From Sulfitobacter sp. HGT1 (GTDB lineage: Bacteria > Pseudomonadota > Alphaproteobacteria > Rhodobacterales > Rhodobacteraceae), in the NCBI RefSeq assembly GCF_013282155.1, contig NZ_BLWI01000010.1, forward strand, positions 62,001 to 126,000: a stretch of 64,000 nt of DNA, written 5' to 3'. The notes beneath the pieces are model-generated. The model was given only the letters and a program-made list of their open reading frames with translations. It searched no databases and was not told the DNA's origin. The position numbers and the translations under genes are program-made. Shown here one piece after another: positions 35,989-48,480 of this stretch (position 1 is the first letter of the stretch; each line of letters starts with the position of its first letter).

Positions 35989-36774
35989 ATGACAATGCTG
36001 GAAGTAGAATATGACGCTGCGGTCGCAACGCTCACCATGAACGCGCCCGAACGTTTGAATGCCCTCTCGGACGAGATGCTGGCCGCACTTCAGACCACAT
36101 TGGATGACCTGGCTGAAAACCCGGCGGTGCGGGTTGTGATTCTGGCCGGGCGCGGCAAAGCCTTCTGCGCGGGCCACGATCTTAAGCAGATGACGGCGAT
36201 GCGGCAGGCCGAAGATGGCGGTGCCGCGCAGTTTCGCGATCTGTTCGAGCGGTGCAGCGCCGTGATGGCGCGAATCCAGTCCATGCCCCAGCCGGTGATT
36301 GCCCAGGTGCACGGCATCGCCACCGCCGCCGGGTGTCAGTTGGTTGCGACCTGCGACATGGCCGTTGCCGCCGAAGGGACACGGTTTGGGGTGAATGGCG
36401 TGAATATCGGGCTGTTTTGTTCAACGCCGATGGTCGCCCTAAGCCGTAACATCCCGCGCAAACAGGCGTTCGAGATGCTGACCACGGGTGATTTCATTGA
36501 TGCAGCCCGCGCGCGCGAATTGGGTCTGATCAACCGCGTCGCCCCCGAACACGAACTGGCGATGGAAACCCAGAAACTGGCCAGCCAGATCGCCGCCAAA
36601 CTGGGGGTGGCAGTCAAGATCGGCAAGCAGGCGTTTTACAACCAGCTCGGGATGCCGACCGATCAGGCCTATGCCTATACCGGCGACGTCATGGTCGAAA
36701 ATATGCTGCACCGCGACACCGAAGAAGGGATCAGCGCCTTTTTGGAAAAGCGTGATCCCGGTTGGACGCAATAG
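35989..36774 (+). CDS. Enoyl-CoA hydratase/isomerase family protein
   Basis: Crotonase-fold protein of 261 aa. Motifs: AFCAGHDLKQM near 58-68, oxyanion-hole region HGIATAAGCQLVATCDMAVA near 105-124, then FGVNGVNIGLFCSTP. The usual second catalytic Glu is not obvious (VNIGLFCS), as in ECHDC3-like proteins, so hydratase activity is uncertain. AAGGAGAG ribosome site. Confidence 0.87.
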   Translation: MTMLEVEYDAAVATLTMNAPERLNALSDEMLAALQTTLDDLAENPAVRVVILAGRGKAFCAGHDLKQMTAMRQAEDGGAAQFRDLFERCSAVMARIQSMPQPVIAQVHGIATAAGCQLVATCDMAVAAEGTRFGVNGVNIGLFCSTPMVALSRNIPRKQAFEMLTTGDFIDAARARELGLINRVAPEHELAMETQKLASQIAAKLGVAVKIGKQAFYNQLGMPTDQAYAYTGDVMVENMLHRDTEEGISAFLEKRDPGWTQ

Positions 36775-36876
36775 CCCAGTCACACTGTTTCCAATTCGAC
36801 ATGCATTGTTGAAAATATTTTTCTGGCAATTCGGGCATAATTGGGGCATAAATAAGACAAGGTGAATGCCTTAATG

Positions 36877-36958
36877 ATTTTGGGTCGCCGCCGGCGGAAG
36901 GTCCCTCCAGGTCAGTCTCTCACTGGCCGACCGTTCCCGCAGCGGCGACCCCAAAAAT
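36877..36958. ncRNA. Candidate structured RNA upstream of trmFO
   Basis: An 82-base imperfect hairpin fills the middle of the 277-base gap. Outer arms pair ATTTTGGGTCGCCGC with GCGGCGACCCCAAAAAT; then GGAAGGTC with GACCGTTCC; then GGTCAGT with ACTGGCC around loop CTCTC. Small internal loops separate the stems. A 5-bp hairpin with TTTT follows at 36984-37004. No 4.5S, 6S or tmRNA signature is recognisable and the strand cannot be fixed. The rest of the gap shows nothing. Confidence 0.4.
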
Positions 36959-37051
36959 CCCCCTCTGTCCCAGATCAGGTTTCACCACGCAATCCTGTGG
37001 TTTTGGCGCTGTTCTATTGCATAGGCGCGGCCCCTGCCCTACATCGCTGAT

Positions 37052-38404
37052 ATGACACAAACACTCCATATCATCGGCGGCGGAATGGCCGGATCAGAGG
37101 CCGCCTGGCAGGCCGCAAACGCGGGCGTCCAGGTTGTTCTGCACGAGATGCGGCCCCAAGTCGGCACATTTGCACATCAAACGGGTTTTCTGGGCGAAAT
37201 GGTCTGCTCGAACTCCTTCCGGTCGGACGATAGCGAACAAAATGCTGTCGGGCTGCTGCATTGGGAAATGCGCGCGGCAAACGGGCTGATCATGGCAACG
37301 GCGGAAAAACACCGCCTGCCTGCCGGTGGTGCCTTGGCCGTAGACCGTGACCCGTTCGCAGAATCCGTGACCGCAGCCTTGATGGCGCATCCCAATATCA
37401 CCGTTGAATATGGCGAAATCACAGAACTGCCGCGCGATGGGCATTGGATCATCGCGACGGGCCCGCTGACCTCGGGCAATCTGGCGAATGCGATTGCGGC
37501 TGAAACCGGGGCCGAGGCGCTGGCGTTTTTTGATGCCATCGCGCCGATTATCTATCACGAGAGCATCGACATGACCAAAGCGTGGATGCAATCACGCTAT
37601 GACAAGGGCGAAACCGAGGAAGAGCGCACGGCTTACCTGAACTGCCCGATGGACAAAGCCACCTACGAGGCGTTTATCGACGCCTTGCTCGCCGCCGATA
37701 AGACCGAATTCAAAGAAGGCGAAACCGCCGGATATTTCGACGGTTGTCTCCCGATCGAGGTGATGGCCGAACGCGGCCGGGAAACCTTGCGTTTTGGCCC
37801 GATGAAACCTGTCGGGTTGACCAACGCCAATGACCCCGAAAACAAGCCCTATGCCGTGGTGCAATTGCGCCGCGATAACAAGCTGGGCACGCTGTATAAT
37901 ATCGTCGGCTTCCAGACCAAGATGAAATATGGCGCACAAACCGAAGTGCTGCGGATGATTCCCGGCCTTGAAAACGCATCCTTTGCGCGGCTTGGCGGCA
38001 TTCACCGCAATACATTCCTGAACTCGCCCACCTTGCTGGACGACCAGATGCGCCTGCGCAGCCAGCCCAACATCCGGTTCGCGGGCCAGATCACCGGCGT
38101 TGAAGGCTATGTTGAAAGTGCGGCCATGGGTCTGCTCGCCGGTCGTCTGGCCGTGGCCGAGATCAAGGGCGAAGCCGCCACACCGCCGCCGCCCACCACA
38201 GCGACAGGCGCGTTGATCACCCACATCACCGGCGGGGCCGAGGCGAAGACCTTTCAACCGATGAATGTGAATTTCGGGCTGTTCCCCCCGGTTGAGGGGC
38301 TGAAATCAGGCCGCCGTGGCCGCAAAGACCGCTACAAAGCCTATACCGACCGCGCCAAGGAAGACTGGCAGGCCTGGCTGAACGGCACCCCCGTTCCCGC
38401 GTGA
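37052..38404 (+). CDS. trmFO: Methylenetetrahydrofolate-tRNA (uracil-5-)-methyltransferase
   Basis: Folate- and FAD-dependent enzyme making ribothymidine-54 in tRNA. The 450-aa product has the FAD motif [16 protein letters not shown], then [14 protein letters not shown] and a C-terminal [11 protein letters not shown]. Full family length. ATG 37052 has no strong ribosome site. Its stop overlaps the GTG start of gluQ (GTGA), pairing two tRNA-modification genes. Confidence 0.96.
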   Translation: MTQTLHIIGGGMAGSEAAWQAANAGVQVVLHEMRPQVGTFAHQTGFLGEMVCSNSFRSDDSEQNAVGLLHWEMRAANGLIMATAEKHRLPAGGALAVDRDPFAESVTAALMAHPNITVEYGEITELPRDGHWIIATGPLTSGNLANAIAAETGAEALAFFDAIAPIIYHESIDMTKAWMQSRYDKGETEEERTAYLNCPMDKATYEAFIDALLAADKTEFKEGETAGYFDGCLPIEVMAERGRETLRFGPMKPVGLTNANDPENKPYAVVQLRRDNKLGTLYNIVGFQTKMKYGAQTEVLRMIPGLENASFARLGGIHRNTFLNSPTLLDDQMRLRSQPNIRFAGQITGVEGYVESAAMGLLAGRLAVAEIKGEAATPPPPTTATGALITHITGGAEAKTFQPMNVNFGLFPPVEGLKSGRRGRKDRYKAYTDRAKEDWQAWLNGTPVPA

Positions 38405-39240
38405 GTTTCGTCACCCGATTTGCGCCGTCCCCCACGGGGCCGCTGCATCTGGGGCATGCCTATTCCGCGCTGCTGGCCCATGACATGGCGCGGGCAGCGG
38501 GCGGGCAATTCTTGCTGCGGTTCGAAGATACCGATCTGGAACGTTCAAAGCCCGAATATACAGCGCAGGTGATCGACGATCTGACATGGCTTGGCATCAC
38601 ATGGGATGCAGAGCCGCTGATGCAGTCAGACCATTTTGAGACGTATAATCAAAGTGTTGAGCAGTTGATCGCCCAAGGCTTGACCTATCCCTGCCGGTGC
38701 AGTCGCAAGGACATCGCCGCCGCTTTGGCCGCCCCCCAAGAAGGTGTGCCGCACCCTGTTTATCCGCAAATCTGCAAGCATCGCAGCATGACCGAACGTG
38801 GCCCGACTGACGCGCTACGGCTGCATATGGACCGCGCATGGGATGCGATTGCGGGCATGGATCTGTCATTCACCGAGTTGGGACCGCTGAACAAGGGTAC
38901 CTACCGGCTGGATAAAACCACCCTGACCCAGACGGTCGGCGATATTGTGATCGGCCGCAAAGACATCCAGACCGCCGCCTATTTTCTGGCCTCGGCACTT
39001 GATGACATTAACCAAGGGATTACCCATGTGGTGCGCGGTGTTGATCTGTTTGAATTTACGCAGGTGCAGGTGTTGTTGCTGGCCCTGTTGGGCCATCGGC
39101 CGCCGCTGTACTATCACCACAAGCTGATCCGCGATGACACCGGCAAACGGCTGGCCAAACGCGATGATGCGCGCGCGATATCCTTGTACCGCAGCGAAGG
39201 AGCATCACCGCAAGATATTCGTGAGATAATAGGTCTTTAG
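38401..39240 (+). CDS. gluQ: Glutamyl-Q tRNA(Asp) synthetase
   Basis: Truncated GluRS paralogue of 279 aa that attaches glutamate to queuosine-34 of tRNA-Asp. It has [21 protein letters not shown] (HIGH motif), a zinc-ligand set CRC...Y...C (near 100-120) and KRLAKR in place of KMSKS; the anticodon-binding domain is absent, as expected. GTG start overlaps trmFO. Confidence 0.94.
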   Translation: MSFVTRFAPSPTGPLHLGHAYSALLAHDMARAAGGQFLLRFEDTDLERSKPEYTAQVIDDLTWLGITWDAEPLMQSDHFETYNQSVEQLIAQGLTYPCRCSRKDIAAALAAPQEGVPHPVYPQICKHRSMTERGPTDALRLHMDRAWDAIAGMDLSFTELGPLNKGTYRLDKTTLTQTVGDIVIGRKDIQTAAYFLASALDDINQGITHVVRGVDLFEFTQVQVLLLALLGHRPPLYYHHKLIRDDTGKRLAKRDDARAISLYRSEGASPQDIREIIGL

Positions 39241-39249
39241 GGGTCGATC

Positions 39250-39609
39250 TTAATCCATTTTTTCAAGCGTGATGCGTTCAACGCCGTCTTCCACCAGGGT
39301 GTAAAAACAATTGCGACGTCCGGTGTGACAAGCGGCACCGGTCTGGTTCACAACCACCAAAAGACAGTCGCGGTCACAGTCGATGCGCAGCTCGACCAGT
39401 TCCTGCACATGGCCGCTGGTTTCGCCCTTGATCCAGAACGATTGCCGCGAACGGCTCCAATAGGTGACGCGCCCTGTCTCGAGGGTTTGGCTGACGGCTT
39501 GGGCGTTCATCCACGCCATCATCAACACCTCGCCTGAAACGGCATCCTGCGCGATGGCGGGGATCAGCCCGGCGTCGTTGTACTTTAATGTGCTGGGATC
39601 GAAATCCAT
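39250..39609 (-). CDS. hisI: Phosphoribosyl-AMP cyclohydrolase
   Basis: Histidine pathway enzyme opening the PR-AMP ring. Monofunctional, 119 aa, with [18 protein letters not shown], the zinc/magnesium site DCDRDCLL and [13 protein letters not shown]. There is no HisE fusion. The ATG at 39609 follows AAGGGG; another in-frame ATG 5 codons earlier has no ribosome site. It stands alone, convergent with gluQ. Confidence 0.95.
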   Translation of the reverse strand: MDFDPSTLKYNDAGLIPAIAQDAVSGEVLMMAWMNAQAVSQTLETGRVTYWSRSRQSFWIKGETSGHVQELVELRIDCDRDCLLVVVNQTGAACHTGRRNCFYTLVEDGVERITLEKMD

Positions 39610-39685
39610 GGGCTGCCCCTTCATTTAATTTTTGCATCATCGTCGTGGTGGCTTATGTAGGGGGTAAGCGCCGAAAGGAACAGCC

Positions 39686-40147
39686 ATGACTGCCGAAACC
39701 GACCTGATCAAGCTTTACTCTGCCCGTATTTTGGGGCTGGCGGCCGATATTCCGCATCTGGGGCGGCTGGATCATCCGGATGCGACGGTCACGCGGCGGT
39801 CGCCCTTGTGCGGGTCAACCGTCACGGTGGATGTGGTGGTAAAAGACGGCAAGCTGGCCGATCTGGGCCAGGACGTCAAAGCCTGCGCCTTGGGTCAGGC
39901 TGCGGCGGCGGTGACCGGGGGCGCGGCAATTGGCGCGACCTTGCCGCAGATTGAGACGGCGCGCGACCAGCTCAAGGCGATGCTCAAGGGCAAAGGCCCG
40001 GTACCAGAAGCGCCTTTTGACGGGTTCGAGGTGCTAACCCCCGCTGTGGACTACAAAAACCGGCACGCGTCGATCCTGCTGAGCATCGAGGCGCTGGCAG
40101 AAGCGATGCAGCAAAGCCGGACGGCCGAGACCGCACAGAGCACCTGA
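39686..40147 (+). CDS. IscU/SufU-like iron-sulfur scaffold homologue lacking the third cysteine
   Basis: Protein of 153 aa aligning with the IscU/NifU N-terminal fold. Cys42 (PLCGST) and Cys67 (KACALGQAAA) match the first two cluster ligands. The third site, HCSIL in IscU, reads HASIL here (Ala128), so the classical three-Cys set is incomplete. It may bind a cluster with another ligand or act as a partner of a true scaffold. Start follows GAAAGGAA. Confidence 0.82.
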   Translation: MTAETDLIKLYSARILGLAADIPHLGRLDHPDATVTRRSPLCGSTVTVDVVVKDGKLADLGQDVKACALGQAAAAVTGGAAIGATLPQIETARDQLKAMLKGKGPVPEAPFDGFEVLTPAVDYKNRHASILLSIEALAEAMQQSRTAETAQST

Positions 40148-40168
40148 TTTCCCCAAAAACCCTAAGCC

Positions 40169-40204
40169 AAAAAAAAACGCCGCACATCCAAAAGGATGGC
40201 GGCG
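40169..40204 (-). terminator. Strong terminator, minus strand
   Basis: CGCCGC and CATCC arms pair with GGATG and GCGGCG (11 bp, one bulge, loop of 4), followed on the minus strand by nine T. It ends the transcript that carries the 42-aa gene at 40358-40486 and the hairpins between. Confidence 0.93.
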
Positions 40205-40294
40205 CAAGTACGCGTTCTTTGTGCAGGCTCACCTTAATCCGGTGCCGAAGGGACAATTCGGCAGTTCCAACCAAGGACAGGACATTTGGTTGAA
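40205..40294 (-). ncRNA. Candidate small RNA or structured 3' region
   Basis: Three hairpins precede the terminator: 40265-40294 (TTCAACCAA with TTGGTTGGAA, one bulge, loop ATGTCCTGTCC), 40243-40263 (TGCCGAA/TTCGGCA, loop TTGTCCC) and 40230-40244 (CACC/GGTG, sharing two bases with the second). Two loops share TGTCC. With the terminator this makes a compact RNA of roughly 130-190 bases downstream of the small gene. No family is recognised. Confidence 0.5.
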
Positions 40295-40357
40295 CGCATA
40301 AAGTTTGGGACAGATGCGTAAGTCAAATTAAAGCGACACAAAATGCGCAGGCAGAAG

Positions 40358-40486
40358 TCAAACAAAAGAAGGGATATGCAAACCGGCAACCAGGATCACA
40401 ATCAATGCGGCCATACCCACGGCATCTTGCAAAAGCGTATCTTGCGACCGTTTGGCGATGGCTTTGACTGTTTTAAAAGTTGTCAT
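40358..40486 (-). CDS. 42-aa membrane protein with SOS-like promoter
   Basis: Short gene whose product starts MTTFKTVKAIAKRSQDTLL and continues into one membrane helix (DAVGMAALIVILVAGLHI), ending PSFV. The basic N terminus predicts a cytoplasmic N end. GGAG lies 7 bases before the ATG (40484-40486). Upstream, at 40542-40576, are GTTC half-sites including an exact GTTC-N7-GTTC pair. SOS-induced small membrane proteins include the division inhibitor SidA of Caulobacter and the toxin TisB, but no similarity is claimed beyond size and topology. Confidence 0.7.
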   Translation of the reverse strand: MTTFKTVKAIAKRSQDTLLQDAVGMAALIVILVAGLHIPSFV

Positions 40487-40541
40487 TTGCGTTCTCCACT
40501 CTCTGTTGCTCCTTTGTTCTCATTTAATTGGCGCCCTGTAA

Positions 40542-40576
40542 AGAACTTTATGAGAACATTTGCGAACAAAATAGAA
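40542..40576 (-). promoter_or_regulatory. LexA (SOS) box cluster
   Basis: On the plus strand GAAC occurs at 40542, 40553, 40563 and 40573. GAACTTTATGAGAAC (40542-40556) is the exact alphaproteobacterial LexA box, read GTTC-N7-GTTC on the coding strand of the small gene; the other half-sites are spaced 6 bases. It lies 56 bases before that gene's start and just after recG. Confidence 0.6.
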
Positions 40577-40585
40577 CGGAAGGTG

Positions 40586-44853
<4,268 letters not shown>

Positions 44854-44876
44854 CTAGCAGATATCACCCGACAGGA

Positions 44877-45596
44877 TCAAAGTCCGACAGCCATCTTTTC
44901 CTGCACAGGCATTGAAGACGGTTCAGGGTCGCGCAAAACATAGCCGCGCCCCCACACGGTTTCGATATAATTTTCACCACCCGTCGCGATGCTCAGCTTT
45001 TTGCGCAGTTTGCAAATGAATACGTCGATAATCTTCAACTCCGGCTCGTCCATGCCGCCATAGAGGTGATTAAGGAACATCTCCTTGGTCAGGGTCGTGC
45101 CCTTGCGCAGGCTCAGCAATTCGAACATCTGGTATTCCTTGCCGGTCAGATGCACGGTTTTCTTGTCTACGGTCACGGTTTTTGCATCCAGATTGACCGA
45201 CACCTGCCCTGTGTTGATGACCGACTGGGAATGGCCTTTGGACCGGCGAATGATCGCATGAATGCGGGCCACCAATTCTTCGCGGTGAAAGGGTTTGGTC
45301 AAATAATCATCGGCACCAAATCCGAACCCTTTGATCTTGCTTTCGGTATCATCCGACCCCGAAAGGATCAAAATAGGCGTTTCAATTCGGCTCAGCCGCA
45401 ACTGTCGCAAAACCTCGTGACCGTTCATGTCGGGAAGATCCAGATCCAGCAGGATAAGGTCATAATCATACAGCTTCGCAAGATCGATCCCTTCCTCCCC
45501 CAAGTCTGTCGCATAGGTATTCAAATTCGCATGGGTCAGCATCATTTCGATGCTTTTCGAGGTCGTAGGATCGTCTTCTACCAGCAATACGCGCAT
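44877..45596 (-). CDS. ctrA: Cell-cycle response regulator CtrA
   Basis: OmpR-type response regulator of 239 aa. Receiver with Asp51 ([13 protein letters not shown]), then a winged helix with [32 protein letters not shown], the strongly conserved CtrA DNA-binding region. In Caulobacter CtrA binds TTAA-N7-TTAA; in roseobacters it mainly controls motility and gene transfer. A perfect box lies at 45653-45667 in its own promoter. It follows sciP on the same strand. Confidence 0.96.
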   Translation of the reverse strand: MRVLLVEDDPTTSKSIEMMLTHANLNTYATDLGEEGIDLAKLYDYDLILLDLDLPDMNGHEVLRQLRLSRIETPILILSGSDDTESKIKGFGFGADDYLTKPFHREELVARIHAIIRRSKGHSQSVINTGQVSVNLDAKTVTVDKKTVHLTGKEYQMFELLSLRKGTTLTKEMFLNHLYGGMDEPELKIIDVFICKLRKKLSIATGGENYIETVWGRGYVLRDPEPSSMPVQEKMAVGL

Positions 45597-45652
45597 TCAG
45601 CTTCTCCATTTTTGATCTATTGGGCCACCGACCGTAACGTGAACAAAAATCA

Positions 45653-45667
45653 TTAACCACACGTTAA
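45653..45667. promoter_or_regulatory. CtrA box in the ctrA promoter
   Basis: TTAACCACACGTTAA matches TTAA-N7-TTAA exactly, 57 bases before the ctrA start and 27 past the sciP stop. Autoregulation of ctrA is well established in Caulobacter. Confidence 0.75.
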
Positions 45668-45693
45668 TGGCACATGTCTTTACAATTGACAAC

Positions 45694-45972
45694 CTAAAGT
45701 TGTCTGTATTTTTGAAGCGCCGTCGCCCGCAAAGCGGCCTCCCCATGCTCGGACACCGCGCGGACCCATTCCAGAAACTCTTCCTCGCTGATATTATAGC
45801 GCTCAAACACATCAGACTGGCTGATAAGGCCGTAAACCACGCCGCGCACCACCGCCGCCTTGCGCGACGCAACCCAGCGACGTGTCTTTCGATCGGGCAG
45901 ATCGGCCTGACTGAACGTCGTCCCATCCGGCAAAGTGACCGCCCGCGGCCCATCGACTTTTTTCAAATACAT
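45694..45972 (-). CDS. sciP: CtrA inhibitory protein SciP (DUF1153)
   Basis: Small CtrA antagonist of 92 aa, a DUF1153 HTH protein that in Caulobacter binds CtrA and blocks RNA polymerase recruitment. Recognisable core: LPDGTTFSQADLPDRKTRRWVASRKAAVVRGVVYGLIS and NISEEEFLEWVRAVSEHGEAALRATALQKYR. I chose ATG 45972 because it follows GGTGAG and matches family N termini; the frame opens 21 codons earlier. Encoded directly upstream of ctrA. Confidence 0.92.
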   Translation of the reverse strand: MYLKKVDGPRAVTLPDGTTFSQADLPDRKTRRWVASRKAAVVRGVVYGLISQSDVFERYNISEEEFLEWVRAVSEHGEAALRATALQKYRQL

Positions 45973-46025
45973 ATACTCACCACTACTCACCACTCCAGCA
46001 ATATGGGGATTGTGAATTGGGAGCC

Positions 46026-46040
46026 TTAAGGACAAATGAA
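46026..46040. promoter_or_regulatory. Near-CtrA box between sciP and mnmA
   Basis: TTAAGGACAAATGAA matches seven of eight defined CtrA positions, 53 bases before sciP and 63 before mnmA. In Caulobacter sciP is CtrA-activated, so the position is suggestive. Confidence 0.35.
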
Positions 46041-46103
46041 GTGCCCCCTTGAGAATACAGCGGATTTTCTTATATATCGCCTTAAACCTCCCGGAGAATT
46101 ATC

Positions 46104-47246
46104 ATGCCTCTCGATCGCACACTGCCGTTGAACTCATTGGGCTTTGCCAAAGCGCCCGCCGATACGCGCGTTGTCGTGGCCATGTCGGGCGGCGTGGACA
46201 GTTCAGTCGTCGCTGCCATGCTGGCCGAGGAAGGCTATGATGTGGTGGGTGTGACGCTGCAACTTTACGATCACGGGGCGGCCTTGTCGAAGAAAGGTGC
46301 CTGCTGCGCGGGGATCGACATTCATGATGCGCGCCGCGTGGCCGAAGACATGGGCTTTCCGCATTACGTGCTCGATTATGAAAACGTGTTCAAAGACGCG
46401 GTGATCGACGAATTCGCCGACAGCTATCTTGGCGGGGCGACGCCTGTGCCCTGCATCCGCTGCAACGAACGGGTGAAATTCAAGGACCTGCTTGAAACCG
46501 CCAAAGACCTTGATGCCGATTGCATGGCAACGGGCCATTATATCCAGCGCAAAATGGGCAAAAACGGTGCCGAATTGCATTGCGCCGCCGATGCCAACCG
46601 CGATCAAAGCTATTTCCTGTTCTCCACCACGCCGGAACAGTTGGAGTATCTGCGCTTTCCATTGGGCCATCTGCCCTCCAAAAACGACACCCGCGCCCTG
46701 GCCGAAAAATACGGGCTCAGCGTCGCGGACAAGCCCGACAGCCAGGACATCTGCTTTGTGCCCAATGGCGATTACGCGGCAGTGATCCGCAAACTCCGCC
46801 CCGAGGCCGCAAACCCCGGTGATATCGTCGATAGCGACGGTACTGTTCTGGCGCGCCATGACGGGGTGATCAACTATACCATCGGCCAGCGCCGGGGCCT
46901 GGGCATTGGGGGCCTCGCCGACCCGCTTTATGTCGTCCGTCTGGATGCCGACAAGGCGCAAGTCGTCGTGGGCCCTAAATCCATGCTTGCCACCCGCACA
47001 GTTCCCCTGCGCGAGATCAACTGGCTTGGCGACGCGCCTTTGATGTCCAAATCCGAATGGCCCATCGCGGTCAAAGTCCGCTCGACCCGCCCGCCAATCG
47101 ACGCAATCCTGCGCCCGATCAGCGATACCTCAGCCGAGGTCGAATTGCTCGTCCCCGAAGAAGGCGTTTCCCCGGGGCAGGCGTGCGTATTCTACGATCC
47201 CGAAAGCTCGCGCATCTTTGGTGGGGGCTGGATCCACAAAGGGTAA
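46104..47246 (+). CDS. mnmA: tRNA-specific 2-thiouridylase
   Basis: Makes 2-thiouridine-34 in tRNAs for Glu, Gln and Lys. The 380-aa product has the PP-loop [10 protein letters not shown] near 26, the first catalytic Cys in [13 protein letters not shown] near 114-126, the second in DSQDICFV near 213-220, then [22 protein letters not shown] ribosome site. Monocistronic; convergent with lpxB. Confidence 0.96.
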   Translation: MPLDRTLPLNSLGFAKAPADTRVVVAMSGGVDSSVVAAMLAEEGYDVVGVTLQLYDHGAALSKKGACCAGIDIHDARRVAEDMGFPHYVLDYENVFKDAVIDEFADSYLGGATPVPCIRCNERVKFKDLLETAKDLDADCMATGHYIQRKMGKNGAELHCAADANRDQSYFLFSTTPEQLEYLRFPLGHLPSKNDTRALAEKYGLSVADKPDSQDICFVPNGDYAAVIRKLRPEAANPGDIVDSDGTVLARHDGVINYTIGQRRGLGIGGLADPLYVVRLDADKAQVVVGPKSMLATRTVPLREINWLGDAPLMSKSEWPIAVKVRSTRPPIDAILRPISDTSAEVELLVPEEGVSPGQACVFYDPESSRIFGGGWIHKG

Positions 47247-47261
47247 CCCAAGCCCTGAATG

Positions 47262-47310
47262 CTTCCAAATGGTCTAAAATCCCGGGGAGTTTGAGGGGCA
47301 GCGCCCCTCA
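47262..47310 (-). repeat. Intergenic repeat copy overlapping the lpxB stop
   Basis: Read on the minus strand: an 8-bp hairpin TGAGGGGC/GCCCCTCA (47292-47310) containing the lpxB stop codon, then CCCCGGGATTTT, four bases and CATTTGGAAG. The last two blocks match the copy at 25937-25980. It may terminate lpxB and mnmA. Confidence 0.5.
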
Positions 47311-48480
47311 TCCGTCCTCGGAAACCATCCCCATACGCCCCAGAACAGCCCGTGCAGCCCGCAGGCCGGGTGCTTCGCCGCCCTGCCCCAAACGTTCCAT
47401 CGTCAGCGCCATAGCGCCTTTCTGGGCATCAGGTGCCCTGTACACGGCGTCCAATCCACCGGCGATCTTGTCAGCCTCGCAATCCGGCCCCAAGAACTCG
47501 GGGACCACACGGGTGTCAGAGACCAGATTAACCAGTGTCACCGTATCAATCAGCGCCATCGCCTTGATCAAGCGGAAGCTCAGCCAATGCATCCGGTAGG
47601 CAATCACCATCGGGGTCGCCGCAGCCGCCAGTTCCAGCGACACAGTGCCCGATGCCGCCAGCGCAAGGTCGGCGGCACGGAAGGCGGCCAGTTTGCGGGC
47701 CTGCGCCTCCTCGCGGCTCATCCCGCGCGGATCAAGGATAACGGGGGCAACCGCCCAATCCCGGCAGGCCTCGATCACCGCATCGGCAACGGGGCCAGCC
47801 GCGGGGATGACCACGCGCAGATCGGGCACGCCTTTGGCAAATTGCGCCACGGCATCGCCGAACACCCCCGCCAGCTTGGCCACCTCGGACCGCCGCGATC
47901 CGGGCAGGACCATCAGCAAAGGCGCATCGCCAATTCCGGCATCCGTCCGGAATGCCAGCGCTTGCGCATCCGTCGCAACCGGCTCGGCCACCACCGGGTG
48001 TCCGACGAAATCGCAGTCCATTCCTTCGGCCTGCATCAACGGCGGCTCAAAGGGGAAAAGTGCGAGGACATGATCAATATAGCGCGCCATCTTTTTGGCC
48101 CGACCGGGGCGCCATGCCCAAACCGTCGGGGCCACGTAATGGACCGTGCGGATATTGGACCGCGCCTTGACCCGCTTTGCCACGCGCAGCGAAAAATCTG
48201 GGCTGTCGATGGTGATCATCACATCCGGTTTGGCCGCGATCACCGCCTCGGCGGTCTCGTTGATGCGGGCCATCAGCGCGCGGTATTTCGGCAGGATCTC
48301 GGCAATGCCCATCACCGACAGTTCGGACATGTCAAAGCGGCTGTGCAGCCCTTCGGCGGCCATGTCGCTGCCGCCGATCCCCTCGAAACGCACATCGGGA
48401 CGCAGGGTTTTCAATCCGGCCATCAAGGCACCGCCCAAGCGATCCCCGGAAGGTTCGCCCGCGACGATAAACACCTTCAT
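47308..48480 (-). CDS. lpxB: Lipid A disaccharide synthase
   Basis: Glycosyltransferase joining UDP-diacylglucosamine and lipid X. The 390-aa product begins MKVFIVAGEPSGDRLGG and has FEGIGGSDMAAEG, PTVWAWRPGRAKKMARYIDHVLALFPFEP and LPGSRRSEV, all LpxB signatures. Peripheral inner-membrane enzyme. ATG 48480 overlaps the lpxI stop (ATGA). Last gene of the envelope block. Confidence 0.95.
   Translation of the reverse strand: MKVFIVAGEPSGDRLGGALMAGLKTLRPDVRFEGIGGSDMAAEGLHSRFDMSELSVMGIAEILPKYRALMARINETAEAVIAAKPDVMITIDSPDFSLRVAKRVKARSNIRTVHYVAPTVWAWRPGRAKKMARYIDHVLALFPFEPPLMQAEGMDCDFVGHPVVAEPVATDAQALAFRTDAGIGDAPLLMVLPGSRRSEVAKLAGVFGDAVAQFAKGVPDLRVVIPAAGPVADAVIEACRDWAVAPVILDPRGMSREEAQARKLAAFRAADLALAASGTVSLELAAAATPMVIAYRMHWLSFRLIKAMALIDTVTLVNLVSDTRVVPEFLGPDCEADKIAGGLDAVYRAPDAQKGAMALTMERLGQGGEAPGLRAARAVLGRMGMVSEDG

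Noticed and set aside
36877..37004. 6S RNA or 4.5S (SRP) RNA upstream of trmFO
   Set aside because: The internal loops are too small for the 6S central bubble, and the SRP apical motif with a GGAA tetraloop is missing on both strands. Kept only as an unnamed structured RNA.
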